From NCBI GenBank assembly GCA_963969365.1, contig OZ017761.1, positions 1,984,001-2,048,000 on the forward strand: a stretch of DNA of 64,000 nt. Direction: 5' to 3'. The DNA comes from Asterochloris sp. CNOR1. Lineage: Eukaryota; Chlorophyta; Trebouxiophyceae; Trebouxiales; Trebouxiaceae. The translations under genes were made by a program, and so were the position numbers. The notes beneath the pieces are model-generated. The model ran no database searches and was not told the origin of the DNA. It worked only from the letters and a program-made list of their open reading frames with translations. Below are positions 35,701 through 47,100 of this stretch, piece after piece. Positions within the stretch are counted from its first letter, which is position 1. Each line of letters starts with the position of its first letter.

Positions 35701-38700
35701 GCAATACTTGCTGCAGATGGCAGCCTTGCTTTGCAATGTGGTGGTAAGCTCGCATACAGCCAACATGACCTTTTCTCCATGCTCTGCCCGAACCAGATGC
35801 AGCTTTGTTGAGCGTGGCAGTGACGCGCTGTGATTGTACACCAGAAGCACCCCCACTCCCAACTCACCACAGCGGCACCCTTGCTGGGCCTGGAAATGGT
35901 GGACTCGTGCACAGCATGCACCCTGCTAGCCAACCATGAGATCACAGCATGCACTTATGTTCATGTTCAAGCTCACCACGGTGGCAGCCTTGTTGGGTTT
36001 GGCGGTGGTGGGCTCAGGGGTGGCCTCCTCCTCAGTGACTGGGGCGGCAGTGGTAGCGCTGGGGGCGGTGGTGGCCTTGGGGGAAGGCGAGGTCGCGACG
36101 GGTGAGGGGCTGGTCGCGACCGGCGAAGGGCTGGCGACTGCGACAGGGGAGGGGCTGGCCACAGCCACAGGCGATGGGCTGGCCACCACAGGTGCATCTG
36201 CAGGGAGGGCAGGAAGGGAGCTGTGAGGGGACTGAACATGTTTGCCAGGTTGTGCAAAAGCGTCGTAAGGGTGAGGTCAGGAAAGGTGCAAGACGAGGTT
36301 GCGTAGCTCTGAAATCGGGTGGCATGTTGTGCCAGCAAGTGCAACAGCTGACACTGCGGTAGTCAGCTGGGTGTGCTGTTTATGCCTTCCTTTTCGATTG
36401 CAGGTTGCATAGACGAGCAGGGATGGCAGGCGTCGCAGTGGAAGCAGTGTAGTGTGGGCAGGGGCTGCCCTGTCCGCAGCAGCACTTTATGGGTAACAAA
36501 GGGTTCCTCACCTGTAGCATCAGCAAGCAGCTTCCTCCCTGCAGCAGTCCATGGGCAACAGTCATGTCACAGAAGTGCAGGTGTAAGCTTGTTGGAGGGG
36601 GTGCTCAGGAGAGTGGCAGACCTCTACTAGCGACCACCAGGCCTAGGCCGAGGGCAGCATAGTGTGCAGAAAAAGCTGAGCAGGGGCCTTCATTGCCCTT
36701 CACGGGGCAAGCGCAAATTCATGCAATGTGAAAGCAGGTGCACAATGAATCCCAGCACACTGCGTGAACAGGCGTCACGCTGGGCACTGCAGCACCTCAC
36801 CACAAGGACTCACCAATGGCAAAGTGGCCGCTGTAAAGGAGCTCTGCCTCCCCATAGGGTTCCGCAGCGCCCGCCTTGGGCAGCACGCCTTCACCCGCAG
36901 GCTCGGAGTTGCTCCCAGGGAGGGACACAGCTGTGGCGGGGAGGAGGACAGAGTCGGAGGCGGGGTTGATGTTGTGGGGCTCAGTGGCAGTGACAGCCTG
37001 TGCCAGCCGGCGGCCTGCAGGCAGGGGGAGGCACCTCAGGCTATGGCATGTGGTGTGGCACACATGGACGAGGTCAGGATGGTGCTGCCATGGGTTCTAT
37101 CCACATAAATCATGTGTTTACTGTAAATGACACGTATTGCTGTGCTTGCTACACGTGATTGTTTCGAAGCAGGGGCAGCCTGCTCATGTCTGCATGCTGC
37201 AGGCAGCAGACTGCATGGCGGGGCCCAAGGGCGCTGCGTGGTGACTGATGCACCATGACGTAGCACAAAATGAGGCGGGGATATGCAAGCTGAACATCTG
37301 GTAGCATCCACTGGGACTCTCCCTGGGGCTCAGAAAGGCAGTGACCACCAAGGAGCGTGCCACGACTGTGCTGCTGCTGAGGTGCAGCCATTTGGACGCA
37401 GAGCTTTGGTGTGGCAGTCCTCACTGGGCGGCAAACGCTGCAGCCGGCATGAGGAGTGCAGGACGCTGAAGCAACCCAAGTATGCTTCCTGCCTGAGCAC
37501 CCAATGCATGTCTGCAGATGCAAGGTGAGGCAGCTCCCTGAAGGGAGCTTGTTGCAGGCAAGTCCCTACCAATTGCAAAGTGGCCGCTTGGGGTGGCCTC
37601 TCCCTCCACAACAGGCATCTCGGGCTCTGCAGCGCCCTCAGACTCCGCCTCCGCTTCGGTCTCAGGCTCAGCCGCTGTCTCAAGCTCTGCTTCTGTCTCA
37701 GGGTCTGCCTCAGCCTCAGGTACTGTGTCAGGCTCAGCCGCTGCCTCAGGGTCTGCTCCAGTCTCAGCCTCAGCTCCCAGCTCCCCCTCAGGCTCAGCCA
37801 AAGGCTCGCCCTTGCTCTCAGGCTCAGTTTCAGGCTCAGGGGCAGCCTCTTCCACCGTGGCTGGGAGCAGGACGAAGGCAGGCTCCTCAGAAGTGGCGGT
37901 GTTGCCGCCATCGCTGATGGGGTCGGTGCCAGGGGCCTCAGGGAAAGAACCTGCTTCAGCAGGAGTGGCCTGGGCAAGCCTGCGGCCTGCAGTTGAGACA
38001 TACAAAACGTGAGTGCGCTCAGCTTTCTTTATCTGGTGCAGCAACAGCACCCCAAGACAACAGGATCATGGAGCAAAGGGAGCCTGCTGCATGCAAACCC
38101 TCACCGATTGCAAAGTGGCCGCTTGGGGTGGCCTCTCCCTCCACGACCGGCATCTCGGGCTCTGCAGCGCTCTCAGGCTCTGCCTCAGGCTCAGTCTCAG
38201 GTTCAGTCTCAGGCTCAGCCGCTGTCTCAGGCTCCGTTTCAGTCTCAGGCTCTACCTCAGCCTCAGATTTTGTCTCAGGCTCAGCTGCTGCCTCAGGCTC
38301 TGCTCCAGTCTCAGCCTCAGCCCCCAGCTCCCCCTCGGGCTCAGCCAAATGCTCGGCCTCTCTCTCAGGCTCAGTCTCAGGCTCAGGGGCGGCCTCCTCC
38401 TCTGTGGCTGGCAGCAGGATGGAGGCAGGCTCTGCAGAGGTGGTGTCGCTGCCATCGCTAATGGGCTCAGTGCTAGGGGCCTCAGGGGTGACCTCTGCCT
38501 CAGCAGAAGTGTCCTGGGCAAGCTTGCGGCCTGCAAGCGAAATGTAGCCCATCAGGTCTCCACTCGTGTCGTAACAGCAGCACAAGACTACGGGAGCATG
38601 AAACTGGAGGACCCACCCAGCACCACCCGTAGCACCACAGAGGCTCCTCAATGTGACAACAGCACGTATAGCAGTTGCCACAAGAGGCAGCCAGCACCAT

Positions 38701-39253
38701 TTCAAGTCTACACGCATAGCATCAGCCCCAGCAGCACGGTGGGCTCCTCACTGTTGCGGCTCTTGGGCACTCTGTGGGCCACAAGTGGACAGACTGCTGA
38801 TTCTTGCTTTGAACTCAATCAAGGCGTAAACCTGGCACAGCCCTGGTGTTCTGCTCAGTGCTGGCGCTCTTCTGCCTTGTCCCTTCCTGTCAGCACAAGA
38901 CAGCTGGCATAGACGTCCTCCAAACCAGATGCACTCACCTAAAAACACCCCCACCACCACAGTGGGCTCCTCGCTAGTGAGACTCTCCTGCTCAGCAGCC
39001 AGGGCAGTGATGAGCTCCTCGGCGGAGGGCTCAGCTTCCTCAAAGCAGGGCTCAGCCTCCTCAAAGGAGGGCTCAGCCTCCTCGATGGTGGCAGGAAGCA
39101 GGATCGAGAAGACATCGACATAGCCGGTGCTGCCATCGCTGAGGGGCCCAGTGGCACTGGTCTGTCCAGGCAGGTCTGCTAGGATTGCAGGGGAGTCATT
39201 GGTGGCGGCTGCTGCTGGTGCCTCGCCCTGACCTGCCTGATGCAGGCGTCGTC
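32720..39253 (-). CDS. Single-pass cell-surface protein with duplicated acidic Pro/Glu modules and Ser-Pro stalk
   Basis: Exons in order: 39253-38939, 38530-38105, 37986-37570, 37014-36814, 36197-35977, 35400-35324, 35015-34904, 34264-34118, 33920-33803, 33326-33108 and 32859-32720, about 797 residues after an unseen first exon. The first four exons are modules starting G-R-[RK]-L-[AH]-Q. The middle two and the fourth end GHFAIG, and all share an ILLPAT- or VLLPAT-like block and acidic Glu-Pro repeats. Exon five encodes (S-P-S-P-V-A)n, typical of hydroxyproline-rich wall proteins. Then come ALDANLVITGPGM, IASDINTLAAVQ and ANGRRLMQ segments, a Gly-rich linker and a transmembrane helix (IIAVAVVGGVVLCVIVVIVL), then CCC and a basic tail ending VPVSSKQQ. 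I infer a type I membrane protein with a wall-facing stalk. The signal peptide exon upstream of 39253 was not found. An additional small exon near 34430-34375 is possible. Confidence 0.8.
33440..33520 (-). pseudogene. Truncated copy of the transmembrane exon start
   Basis: After a GCGCTGCAG acceptor the minus strand reads GASFDSGIGIAGGIAVAVG, a copy of GGTNSGISTAGIIAVAVVG from the real transmembrane exon about 190 bp downstream, in the same phase (1). It ends before the full membrane helix and has no good donor, so it is probably a dead duplicate or a rarely used alternative exon. Confidence 0.7.
37570..38530 (-). repeat. Tandem duplication of whole phase 1-1 exons
   Basis: Exons 38530-38105 (142 codons) and 37986-37570 (139 codons) are near copies. 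Both start GR.LAQ, carry EEAAPEPETEPE and EPEGELGAEAETGA, and end VVEGEATPSGHFAIG. Exons 39253-38939 and 37014-36814 are more diverged members of the same set. Because each begins and ends in phase 1, copies can be added or dropped without changing frame. Confidence 0.9.
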
Positions 39254-39553
39254 CTGCACGCATGTAAGGGACAAAGGACTGTCAGGACAGCTCACTATCA
39301 CATGTGCCGTTGCTGCTGGCCCCTGCTTATAGGGTACCTGGTGCAGCGGCCCATCTACAGGGTAGCATGGCTGTGAGATGGTCAGAGCTGCACAGCTGGA
39401 GACTAGCAGAGTATTGGCTACAAATGGGTCCTCCACTTGCGTGCTGCTGCTGCTGCCACACAGAGGCTGACAGGCACACAAGATTAGATTTGCTGATGCG
39501 GACAGTCACAGACTTTCTGGAGCGCGCTGCTGCTGAAGCTGCCTCTTGTGCAG

Positions 39554-40397
39554 CTGCAAGGCTGCAGCAGTGGCCTTGAAGCACCTGGAAGGCTTGCCTG
39601 CTGGCATGCAGGCAGTGAGTTGGCTGCAACACGGTCAGCTGCAGACGGCAGCGTGCTGTGACGTGTGCTGTGGTTGCCTTTGCTGGCCATGCAGGGCTGC
39701 AGGGTGTGATGCAGGCAGACGCCGCAGGCTGTTGGCCAGCAAAGCTGCCTGATGCGCATAAGGCAGCCCTAAAAAGTGTGCATCCTACAACTGGAAGTCC
39801 AGCTGCACATTCAGTGGGTGCTAAGAGGCAAGTGCTGTGAGACTCGGCAGGGATTCAAGGAAATTGCAGTTCTGCGAATGTGCAGACTACAGCTGCAGAG
39901 GGGTGTACCCAATGCAGGGTCTGACCAGGCTGTGCAGGGGTTGTGGCAGTCTAGCAGGGACTGGCCAGGCAGCGTCTGGCAGACACAGACACTAGCGTGT
40001 CACTGACATGGCAGCGTGTAGCAGGCGCTGGCATGGCAGCATTCAGCAGGCACTGGCATGGCAGCACTCAGCAGGCACTGGCATGGCAGCAGGGCTGTTC
40101 ATATGCAACACCATGGCCGCTTTCAGAGATCGTAGGCCCCTGCCTTAAGTTGTACATGGGTGTCCTGGCTCAGCATCAAGTTCAGCAGGACCCTGATACT
40201 GCAGCCGCAGCATGGACAGCAGCATGCCAGGTAAGTGCGAAGACAGGTGCTTACATGCTGGCTGTGAGCAAACTTCTGTCTGTCAGGCAGTCCCACCTGA
40301 GAAGATGCTGCCTGATGTGGGGCCTGCCAGCAGGCAGAGCACCAGCAGAAGGCCTGCGGTGCAGACCCCCATTCCGGATCGCAGCCTGAAGTCCTAG
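39554..40397 (+). CDS. Small unknown protein (3' part of a gene)
   Basis: Four exons agree in phase: 39554-39614, 39703-39831, 40129-40230 and 40287-40397. They give ALKHLEGLPAGMQA, then GVMQADAAGCWPAKLPDAHK, then IVGPCLKLYMGVLAQHQVQQ and AAAAWTAACQ, then AVPPEKMLPDVGP and a Ser/Arg-rich tail ending PIPDRSLKS. The donor after 40230 is a perfect GTAAGT. The first exon is entered in phase 2, so an upstream exon with the start is missing; helical sequence near 39495-39570 (RTVTDFLERAAAEAASCAAA) may belong to it. I do not recognise the family. It is divergent from the surface-protein gene. Confidence 0.45.
40008..40095 (+). repeat. Short tandem repeat, about 26-bp units
   Basis: Three to four units of 'GGCATGGCAGCATTCAGCAG' plus six bases lie in the intron before the exon at 40129. 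The core includes a CAG that resembles an acceptor. Confidence 0.8.
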
Positions 40398-40874
40398 CTG
40401 TGCTGTGCTGTGGTGCTACAGCTCACCAAGGCACAGGGCTCTGACCAAAAGGTTCTGTCCTGACACCACCCTGCAGCATCAGTCCAGGTTGCAGCAGGCT
40501 AAGTGGCCTGAGCTGGGCAGTCGTGTAGCTGAGGCCGGCTGTCATCGTTGGCAGTAGCATACAGTGTGGCAGTTGCTGCTAATACTGCAACATGCCAGCG
40601 GTGGGCTCAGGGTTAAGGGCGCACCCAAATTAACCTGCAGGATGGTGAGGGGGCACTGCCTCCCCAGGCTCAGAGTGCGGATTGAAGTGGGCTAGGCCGA
40701 AGTTGCGGCTGTCTATGGCAGGTGACCTAGACTAGGTGGAGCCACAGCTGCGGCTGCCCACACCTCAGTCTGGAGGAGCTATCAAGGCGACCTCATGCCA
40801 CAGTACGCCCGCATTCAGCCCATGATCCGATAGACAGGGGGGAGTGGGTCCTACCAAAATCAAGCAGGCCAAAG
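40398..40874. other. Intergenic, upstream of the F-box gene
   Basis: No protein-like frame with splice sites. It presumably holds the promoter of the F-box gene and the 3' end of the small gene. Confidence 0.45.
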
Positions 40875-42463
40875 ATGGCACTTGGCCTGCTTGATCTGCC
40901 TGATCAGGTTATCATGGGCATTATGAAACAACTGGACCCTTTGAGCCTCTGCTGGACATCCAGAGCCAACAGGCACCTCTTCTGTCTGGCAGGTGGTAAG
41001 CACTTTTCCCTGCAGCATTTACCAAAAAGCCTCTGTGGAGTCATTGCCTGCTTTTTCCCCGCAGTCAGCAGCCTGCGCCCAGGAGCAGGCACCCGAAAAG
41101 GCAAGCAACAGTGCCCACCTTGCACTGGAGCCTGAACAGCAAGCAAACCAGGCACACAGGGCATTGCACTGTCCTGCAGGCCTCATGCAGGCCAAGGCGC
41201 AGATGTGTCTGGCATGGGCCCTCCAACTGCCTCCCCAGGTAACCAACTCCCAGAGTTGCCCCCTTGAAAGGTTTGTGGCTTTACCAACGGCGCCTGCCAC
41301 TTGGGCCACTCTAGCACAATGCCTCTGCCTGTGCACTGGCCTGCCTGCTCCAATACCGTGGAGTCCAGGCAAGCTTTCCCCCATCTGTTTACCAGTCCGC
41401 AGGGCACAGCAAATCATTGCGGTCCGCGCAGCTAGTGGGTGCCAGCCCTCCAAGCTTGCCTACAGGCACAGCAGTTCTACTGCCAGTCTTCTGTGACATT
41501 GCCTGTGTTGGCAATGTCTAGCTGCTCCTCCAGGCAGGGCTGGGCATCGCCGTTCTGGAGCTTTACACCGCCTCTGCGTATGCGCGCAGGTCTTCCCTGT
41601 CATGCACGACACTGCACGCTCTGAACGCTTCTCCTACAGCTGCTCAGTGGTCGCTCTCAGGGCCGCCATGGAGACTGTAGACTCAGAGGGGCTGGCAGCC
41701 AGCGCAGCTGCGGCAGTGCAGGTGGGGCTTCTGTTGTATGGGAACAAGCGGTCAGGCACGTCAGCATGCGGCTGGGAGCTGTGGGGGATTGTATGATTGC
41801 ACCTGGTGGCAGCTGCAGTGCAGGTGGGGCTTCTGTTGTGCTGAGAGAGCAGCCCTGCATGGCAACATGCTGCTGGGAGCTGCAGAGGCATGATCGTGAC
41901 AGACTGGACGGTCACGTGCTCAGAGCAGCTGGCCCTGGGGTGGTACCTGGTGAGCTGCACCCGGTGGTGTCGTGATCTGGGCACAAGGCTTAAGGTGGAA
42001 CCTACTGAGGAGAATACTTACTGTGGCAGTTTCTTTTCATTTTGGGCTGTTACAGATGTGCCTGATGTGCTGTGGCCCACACCACCGCCGCATGGTGAGC
42101 GGCAGGGGCAGGCAGCCTGGAACCTGGGGTGCTGCTGCCTCAGGCAGCCACACGCTGGAAAGTAGGATCTGCTGCTCTGTGTTGTAGGGAATCAACCTTC
42201 ATTCCTAGGGGATGAGTGCAGTCGGCGCTCACAGCTTGCGTTGCAAAAGGCAGTGATAACACTATGACACTAGGTTTGTGCTCGTGCAGGAGCGCATCGA
42301 GAAGAGTCGCCGCCACAGACACAGAGCGGTGCCCCTCACGCCAGAGGAAGCCAGCAGGCTGCCGCCTCCAGCCTGCTTCACTGTGTGCCGGGCTGACAGA
42401 GGCAAAGTTCGCTTTGTCCCCTGGCGGCCAGCAGAGCAGCAGCTGACTTTGGGTCAGCGCTGA
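40875..42463 (+). CDS. F-box-like protein
   Basis: The start at 40875 opens with an F-box: LLDLPDQVIMGIMKQLDPLS then LCWTSRANRHLFCLAG, matching the family pattern LPdevl..Il..Ld..sL......nr.....c. F-box proteins link targets to the SCF ubiquitin ligase through SKP1. Later exons are 41072-41238 (Glu/Ala-rich), 41590-41721 (FPVMHDTARSERFSYSCSVV), a piece ending at 41949 (MIVTDWTVTCSEQLALGWYL), 42056-42094 (MCLMCCGPHHRRM) and 42290-42463 (basic, ending VRFVPWRPAEQQLTLGQR). The junction between 41721 and the piece ending at 41949 does not agree in phase, so one exon or border is missing. No Kelch or leucine-rich repeat was seen, so the substrate-binding part is unknown. Confidence 0.6.
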
Positions 42464-42660
42464 ATGCCGCCTACCCAGGCAGGCAGCGCTGAGGACAGCT
42501 GGTCTGGAAAAAGAAATGCTTGATTCCCTGGCAGCCAGCAGAGCAGCAGATGGGTCAGCGCTGGTCCCGAAACAAAAAGGCTGGATCCCCTGGCGGCCAG
42601 CAGAGCAGCAGATGGGTCAGCGCTGATGATGCCTACCCAGGCAGGCAGCGCTGATGACTG
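42424..42660 (+). repeat. Tandem copies of the last codons of the F-box gene
   Basis: The block CGGCCAGCAGAGCAGCAG plus GTCAGCGCTG, which encodes the C-terminus (RPAEQQ..LGQR) and stop, recurs at about 42530-42570 and 42592-42627. The sequence CTACCCAGGCAGGCAGCGCTG recurs at about 42471 and 42632. The duplication therefore straddles the stop codon and extends into the 3' flank. Confidence 0.85.
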
Positions 42661-43846
42661 AGGGTCCCAGCCTGCAGCTGTGCTGCCAGGGCTTGGCAGT
42701 GCAGTCTTATAGTAAAACACCAGTCTGGCTCTGCACCAGGACTAGACAAAAGGCTGCTGGTCCTCAGGGGGATGGCCGTCAGAAGCCGTCGCCACTACCT
42801 CAGGGGCAGAGGAGAGCTCGTCAAAGGCAGCCATGCACATTGCAGGATGACCGGTCAGCCCTGCATTTGGCATCTGGTGCTGCTGCCAAGAATGCATGGC
42901 GCTGCACATGTTGCCTGGTGTCCATGTTATGCACAGCACATACACTCCCAGCTTATGTATGCAGGGCCAGCCTGTGCCTGTGCCTGTTTTGAGAGTGACA
43001 TGCGCAGTTTGCCTGCAGATTGCGATCCTGGAGGGACTCGAAAGAGGATTTGCACGGTTCCAAGCTACAGTCAGCATGCTGGCGCTGCATCTTTGGCAAA
43101 CACCTCCCAAGTGGAGCCTCCAATGCAGTTGGACCTTGGTGAAAACATCAACTTGGGGCTCGGGCTTGAACATTGAAGTACTAAGAGTTGGGGAGAGAAT
43201 GATGCATGCTGCGATGTCTGGCAACATGTTGGGACAAAAAATAACGCTGTATACTATGACCATAGCTGACTGATGATGTCAACATCATGAGCCCTCAGCA
43301 TAATATTGTAACAATGCAAAAGTAAGTTTAGGCAGCTTGAGGAGGCGGGCAGGTTCCACCTATTGAGGGCAGCAAATCAACGCAACCAAGGGGCGCCAGC
43401 AAGCAATGCAGGTGCAAAAGTGCGCCAAAAGCTCAGCTGCTGTGTGGCAGTCGGGCTTTTTGCACACCTGAGATGTGAGGGGATGGGACAGGCTGGCCCT
43501 GGCTGGCGTGCTAGCCAACTCACGTACTACACATTTTGAGATGAGGTAACAAAGCGGTGGGTTGAGGCAGATCGCGAAAGCGGAGGGTGTGAGAGGTCAC
43601 AAGATCTGCTATAGCCCTCAGGCCAGGTCGTCCCCTCTTGCGGCCCTGTTGTGGACGCCATAGCTGGGGGGGCCCTGCAGATGGAAGGGAATCTTGAGTT
43701 GGTATTGATATTGGCCAGCTTAGTTGCTGCATTGACACGGACATTTGCGTGAGGAAGTCTCCAAACACACCTACCCCTTCCCAGATCATACAACTCAGGC
43801 CACACAGTTGCATCAGCTGTGTGTGAGAGAGGGAGAGAGCATGGGC

Positions 43847-43920
43847 TCTGGATAGATGACGACTCTCAGCGGCAGCAGATGTGAGGATTTGCCGTCGCTG
43901 AGAGTCGTCATTTATCCAGA
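43847..43920 (+). ncRNA. Strong RNA hairpin (candidate miRNA-type precursor)
   Basis: Arms at 43847-43871 and 43896-43920 are 25-nt inverted repeats. Every position pairs when transcribed from the plus strand: 24 Watson-Crick pairs and one G-U. The loop is 24 nt. A GATGACGACTCTCAGCG core lies in the left arm. Weaker pairing extends a few bases outward. It sits between the convergent F-box and AZG genes, about 1.4 kb and 0.3 kb from their ends. It could be a small-RNA precursor or the remnant of a short inverted-repeat transposon; no target-site duplication was recognised. Confidence 0.55.
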
Positions 43921-44175
43921 TCCCCAACAGCTTGCCGATGCACACATATGCGCCGCTTTGTTACAGTGCCAAGCACCAACAGGGGCAAGCTGCCGCCACC
44001 CGCTGACAGCAGAAAGTGCAAAGTCTGCTGCCCCGTCCTCTCCCACACACAAACCTGCTGATCAACGTTGACCCGTTGACTGCTGTAATCTCCCCAGGCT
44101 GCAGCTCAGCCCATTGCCACAAATCCATCACCTTGTCACCGCCCAAGCACTCCATTGCCTGCGTGTTGTAACGGC

Positions 44176-47100
44176 TTACCAACACAGTGCATGCCCCTGG
44201 CAGCCGCCATGGCTCGGGAGTCTCACCTGCTGGTGGCCGTTGATGCCATCCACTCCAGAAAGCTCCCCAGACTGCAGCTCGGGCAGCTCCATGCTGGCAA
44301 ACTTCTTGGCGTGCCGGTGGGCACTTTCTTCAGAGGTCAGCACCTTGGCCTGCTGGGCCACATCAGACCTGTCGTCAAGCTCCAAGTCCATGTGCTGCAG
44401 GCAGGAACAGGAGGTCATCTATGTTACATAGTAGAGGTCACATCAGGTCCAGGGGGGTGAAGATTGGATGACATCAGACAGCTTGCACAGATCCTTGTGC
44501 TGAAGGCAGGACAAAGGAGGATCTGGAGTGAGGTGGGCATGCGGGGCTTGCAGGCAGACACAACACAACCCAGTGCACTGAATCAAGCAGAGCAGCAACA
44601 ACAAACTGAGAAGTGGGCTGTGCTGGGCAACCACAGGCTGCGGGCAACCAACATAAACAGGGCTTACATCTTCCTGGATGCCAGTGTCAGTCCTCGGGTT
44701 TCGGCCCATCTTGCGTAGCGTCCACACAATGATGTAGTCAGCTCCATTGATGATGAGCCAGGAGACAATGCCAGCAATGACACCGTACGCTGCAGGCACC
44801 AGCAGGGCATGCCTCAGGATGGGGGATTCTGAAGCAGGCGGGTGAGGATCCTGACTTTTGGAGGCGGGGACACTTGGCTGCATGGCAGAGCACACACAGC
44901 CACAGCAGGCTGCAGGAAGCCATCTTACATGGAAATGACAGTGATCTCAGTGTGAGCCCTAGCTGTGCTAGCTCCCTGCTGAGTCTGGGAGGCCCTCAGT
45001 AACTGCATTTGGGCTGCGCTTGTGCCACAACTCACCAATGCTGTAGGTGAGGGGCATGATTGCAATGGCCAGGAAGGCTGGAAGGGCATCCCCTGTGCGT
45101 GCCCAGTTGATCTTGGCAGCATTCATCATCATGAGACTGCAGCAGAGGGAACAGGATTCAACAGCAGGCCCAGTCAAAGAGGGGAGGTGAGACTCAGGTT
45201 GGGGCTGCAGGAGTTACAACTGCAATACTACAACATCACAGCAAAGCCGCAGCAGGCTGCTGTCTCTTGTGCAAAGTCTGGTCCCAACAGGAAGGGAGCC
45301 ATGCAGAGGATAAACAGGGGGGTAGCGCAGAACAACTCTTGGTGTGCATGTCAGTGCCTTGGTGAGACAGCTCGAAAGAAAGAGAGAGACGGCTCGGCCG
45401 CGGACAGATGCTCACCTGCCAACAATGATCAGGGCTGGGCCGACGGCATAGGGTGGAATGCTGGCTGCAGGCAGACACAGAGAGGATTCAGACAGGCACA
45501 TGCTGCAGGGGGTGCTGAGCTGCAGTTCAGCTGCGGGCCGGGTGCATGGATTGTGTGCAGCAGAAGGCCAGTGACTCACCCAGCAGTGGTGTGAAGAACA
45601 GAGCGACAAACCTGCAGGCGGCACAGGATGGTTGTGAGGTGAAATCAAAGAATCTGCCTGAGTGTTAGGGCTCAAGGGTGTGGCAAGCACAGGCGAGCAA
45701 ACTGGATGCTATTGCTCTGTAGTTGGCTCATGGCCAGGTAGCCAAAGGTCTGTAAGAGCATGCTCCCTTCACAGGCGCTGATGCAGACTGAGCACAAAGC
45801 CTGGTCTCAGGAGCATAGCCTGTGTGCTAGTGCTGCCGTATATGGCCGACAGCTGTCACAGCCCTTGAGGCTGCCAAGCCAATGACAGCAAAACCTAGCC
45901 ACACTGCATGGGATCTGCATGCGCCCACAGACCCACATGTAAAAGGAAAGCATGAGGGGCTGGCAGCCAACCCTTAACAGAGTCAGAGCCTGACCCTGAT
46001 GTTCCCTGTTGTAAGACAACTCCGAGCTGATTCCAGCATGAAGACAGCAAGGCCATGGTGCGCAACCCCCTCTTCCACCGCTCAGGGAAGTTCGCAGATT
46101 TGAACAACAGCATGAAACCTTTGAGGCTGCCCCTGCCCCTGCTACTAGCGTTGGACCATCCTGCCCCTCGTCCCGGACCCCCCGAACTCGTCACAGTCAG
46201 CCCTTGAGGAAGCTTGCACGCAGAGGGCCACTGCCACTGGCTGACTCTGCCAGTGGCAGCTGTCTCCAGGCAGAGGTCCAGACTCACATGTAGAAGGATA
46301 TCATGAGGGCTGTGATGCCGGTGCGCCCGCCCTCACGGATGCCCGAAGCTGACTCCACGAACGCGGTGAGGGGGGAGCTGCCCATGAGGGATCCAACAAC
46401 TGATGAGAACCCGTCCGTGCAGTAGGCAATTGTCATTCGGGGGAAGGTTTTGTCAGGGCGGATGAAGCCTGCAGCAGGGAGGCTGAGCAGTTGGGCAGGG
46501 ATCTGGACAACATGTCAGCAAGCCCCACAGCTCGTGGAGAGGACTGTGCAGGGGCTTGGCTCAAAAGCTAGAGTTGCTGCAGCGCGTTGCACATTTGACA
46601 GCACAAACCAGTCTGAAATGTGTCAGCATGAGTCAGGGGGAGTGAAGGAAGCTTGCGCCGACCCGTGATGATACATTCATGTCACATGCGTGACTACAGG
46701 TGCGGGCCTTGAACTCCAGGAGGCCCACAGCAACAGGATGTTCAGGCACAAGGGTGTTTGCCTGCACTCTGGCTCACCAGGAAGGTTGAGGTTGATGAAG
46801 TTTGTCCTGCAGGGGGGCAGCCAGCAGAGGGTGAGCCACACAGGCTCAGGCAGCAAGGCAGCTGTCCACTTGTGCTTGCTGGGCAGATGGATGCCTGCTG
46901 AAGGAGGGACTGTGCTCGACGAGGTCAGGGGCACAGCGCTGCGGCACCACAGGCGGACACGCAGGCTTGCTGTGGATGAAGGGGTGTACCGGTGATGCAG
47001 GCAGATCAGCATATTTGCACAGCACAGGCACTGTGCTGTTTTGTTTCAAGTGTTTCACTCACATAGCATACAGGGTTCCTGTGAGGTCCAGGAAGTCAAT

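Noticed and set aside
35926-36226. Plus-strand Gly/Ala-rich frame
   Set aside because: Antisense of the Ser-Pro repeat exon.
41891-42480. Alternative F-box tail reading DVPDVLWPTPPPHG then a short stop
   Set aside because: Phase-consistent but low-quality sequence; the frame with MIVTDWTVTCSEQ and the basic C-terminus is far more protein-like.
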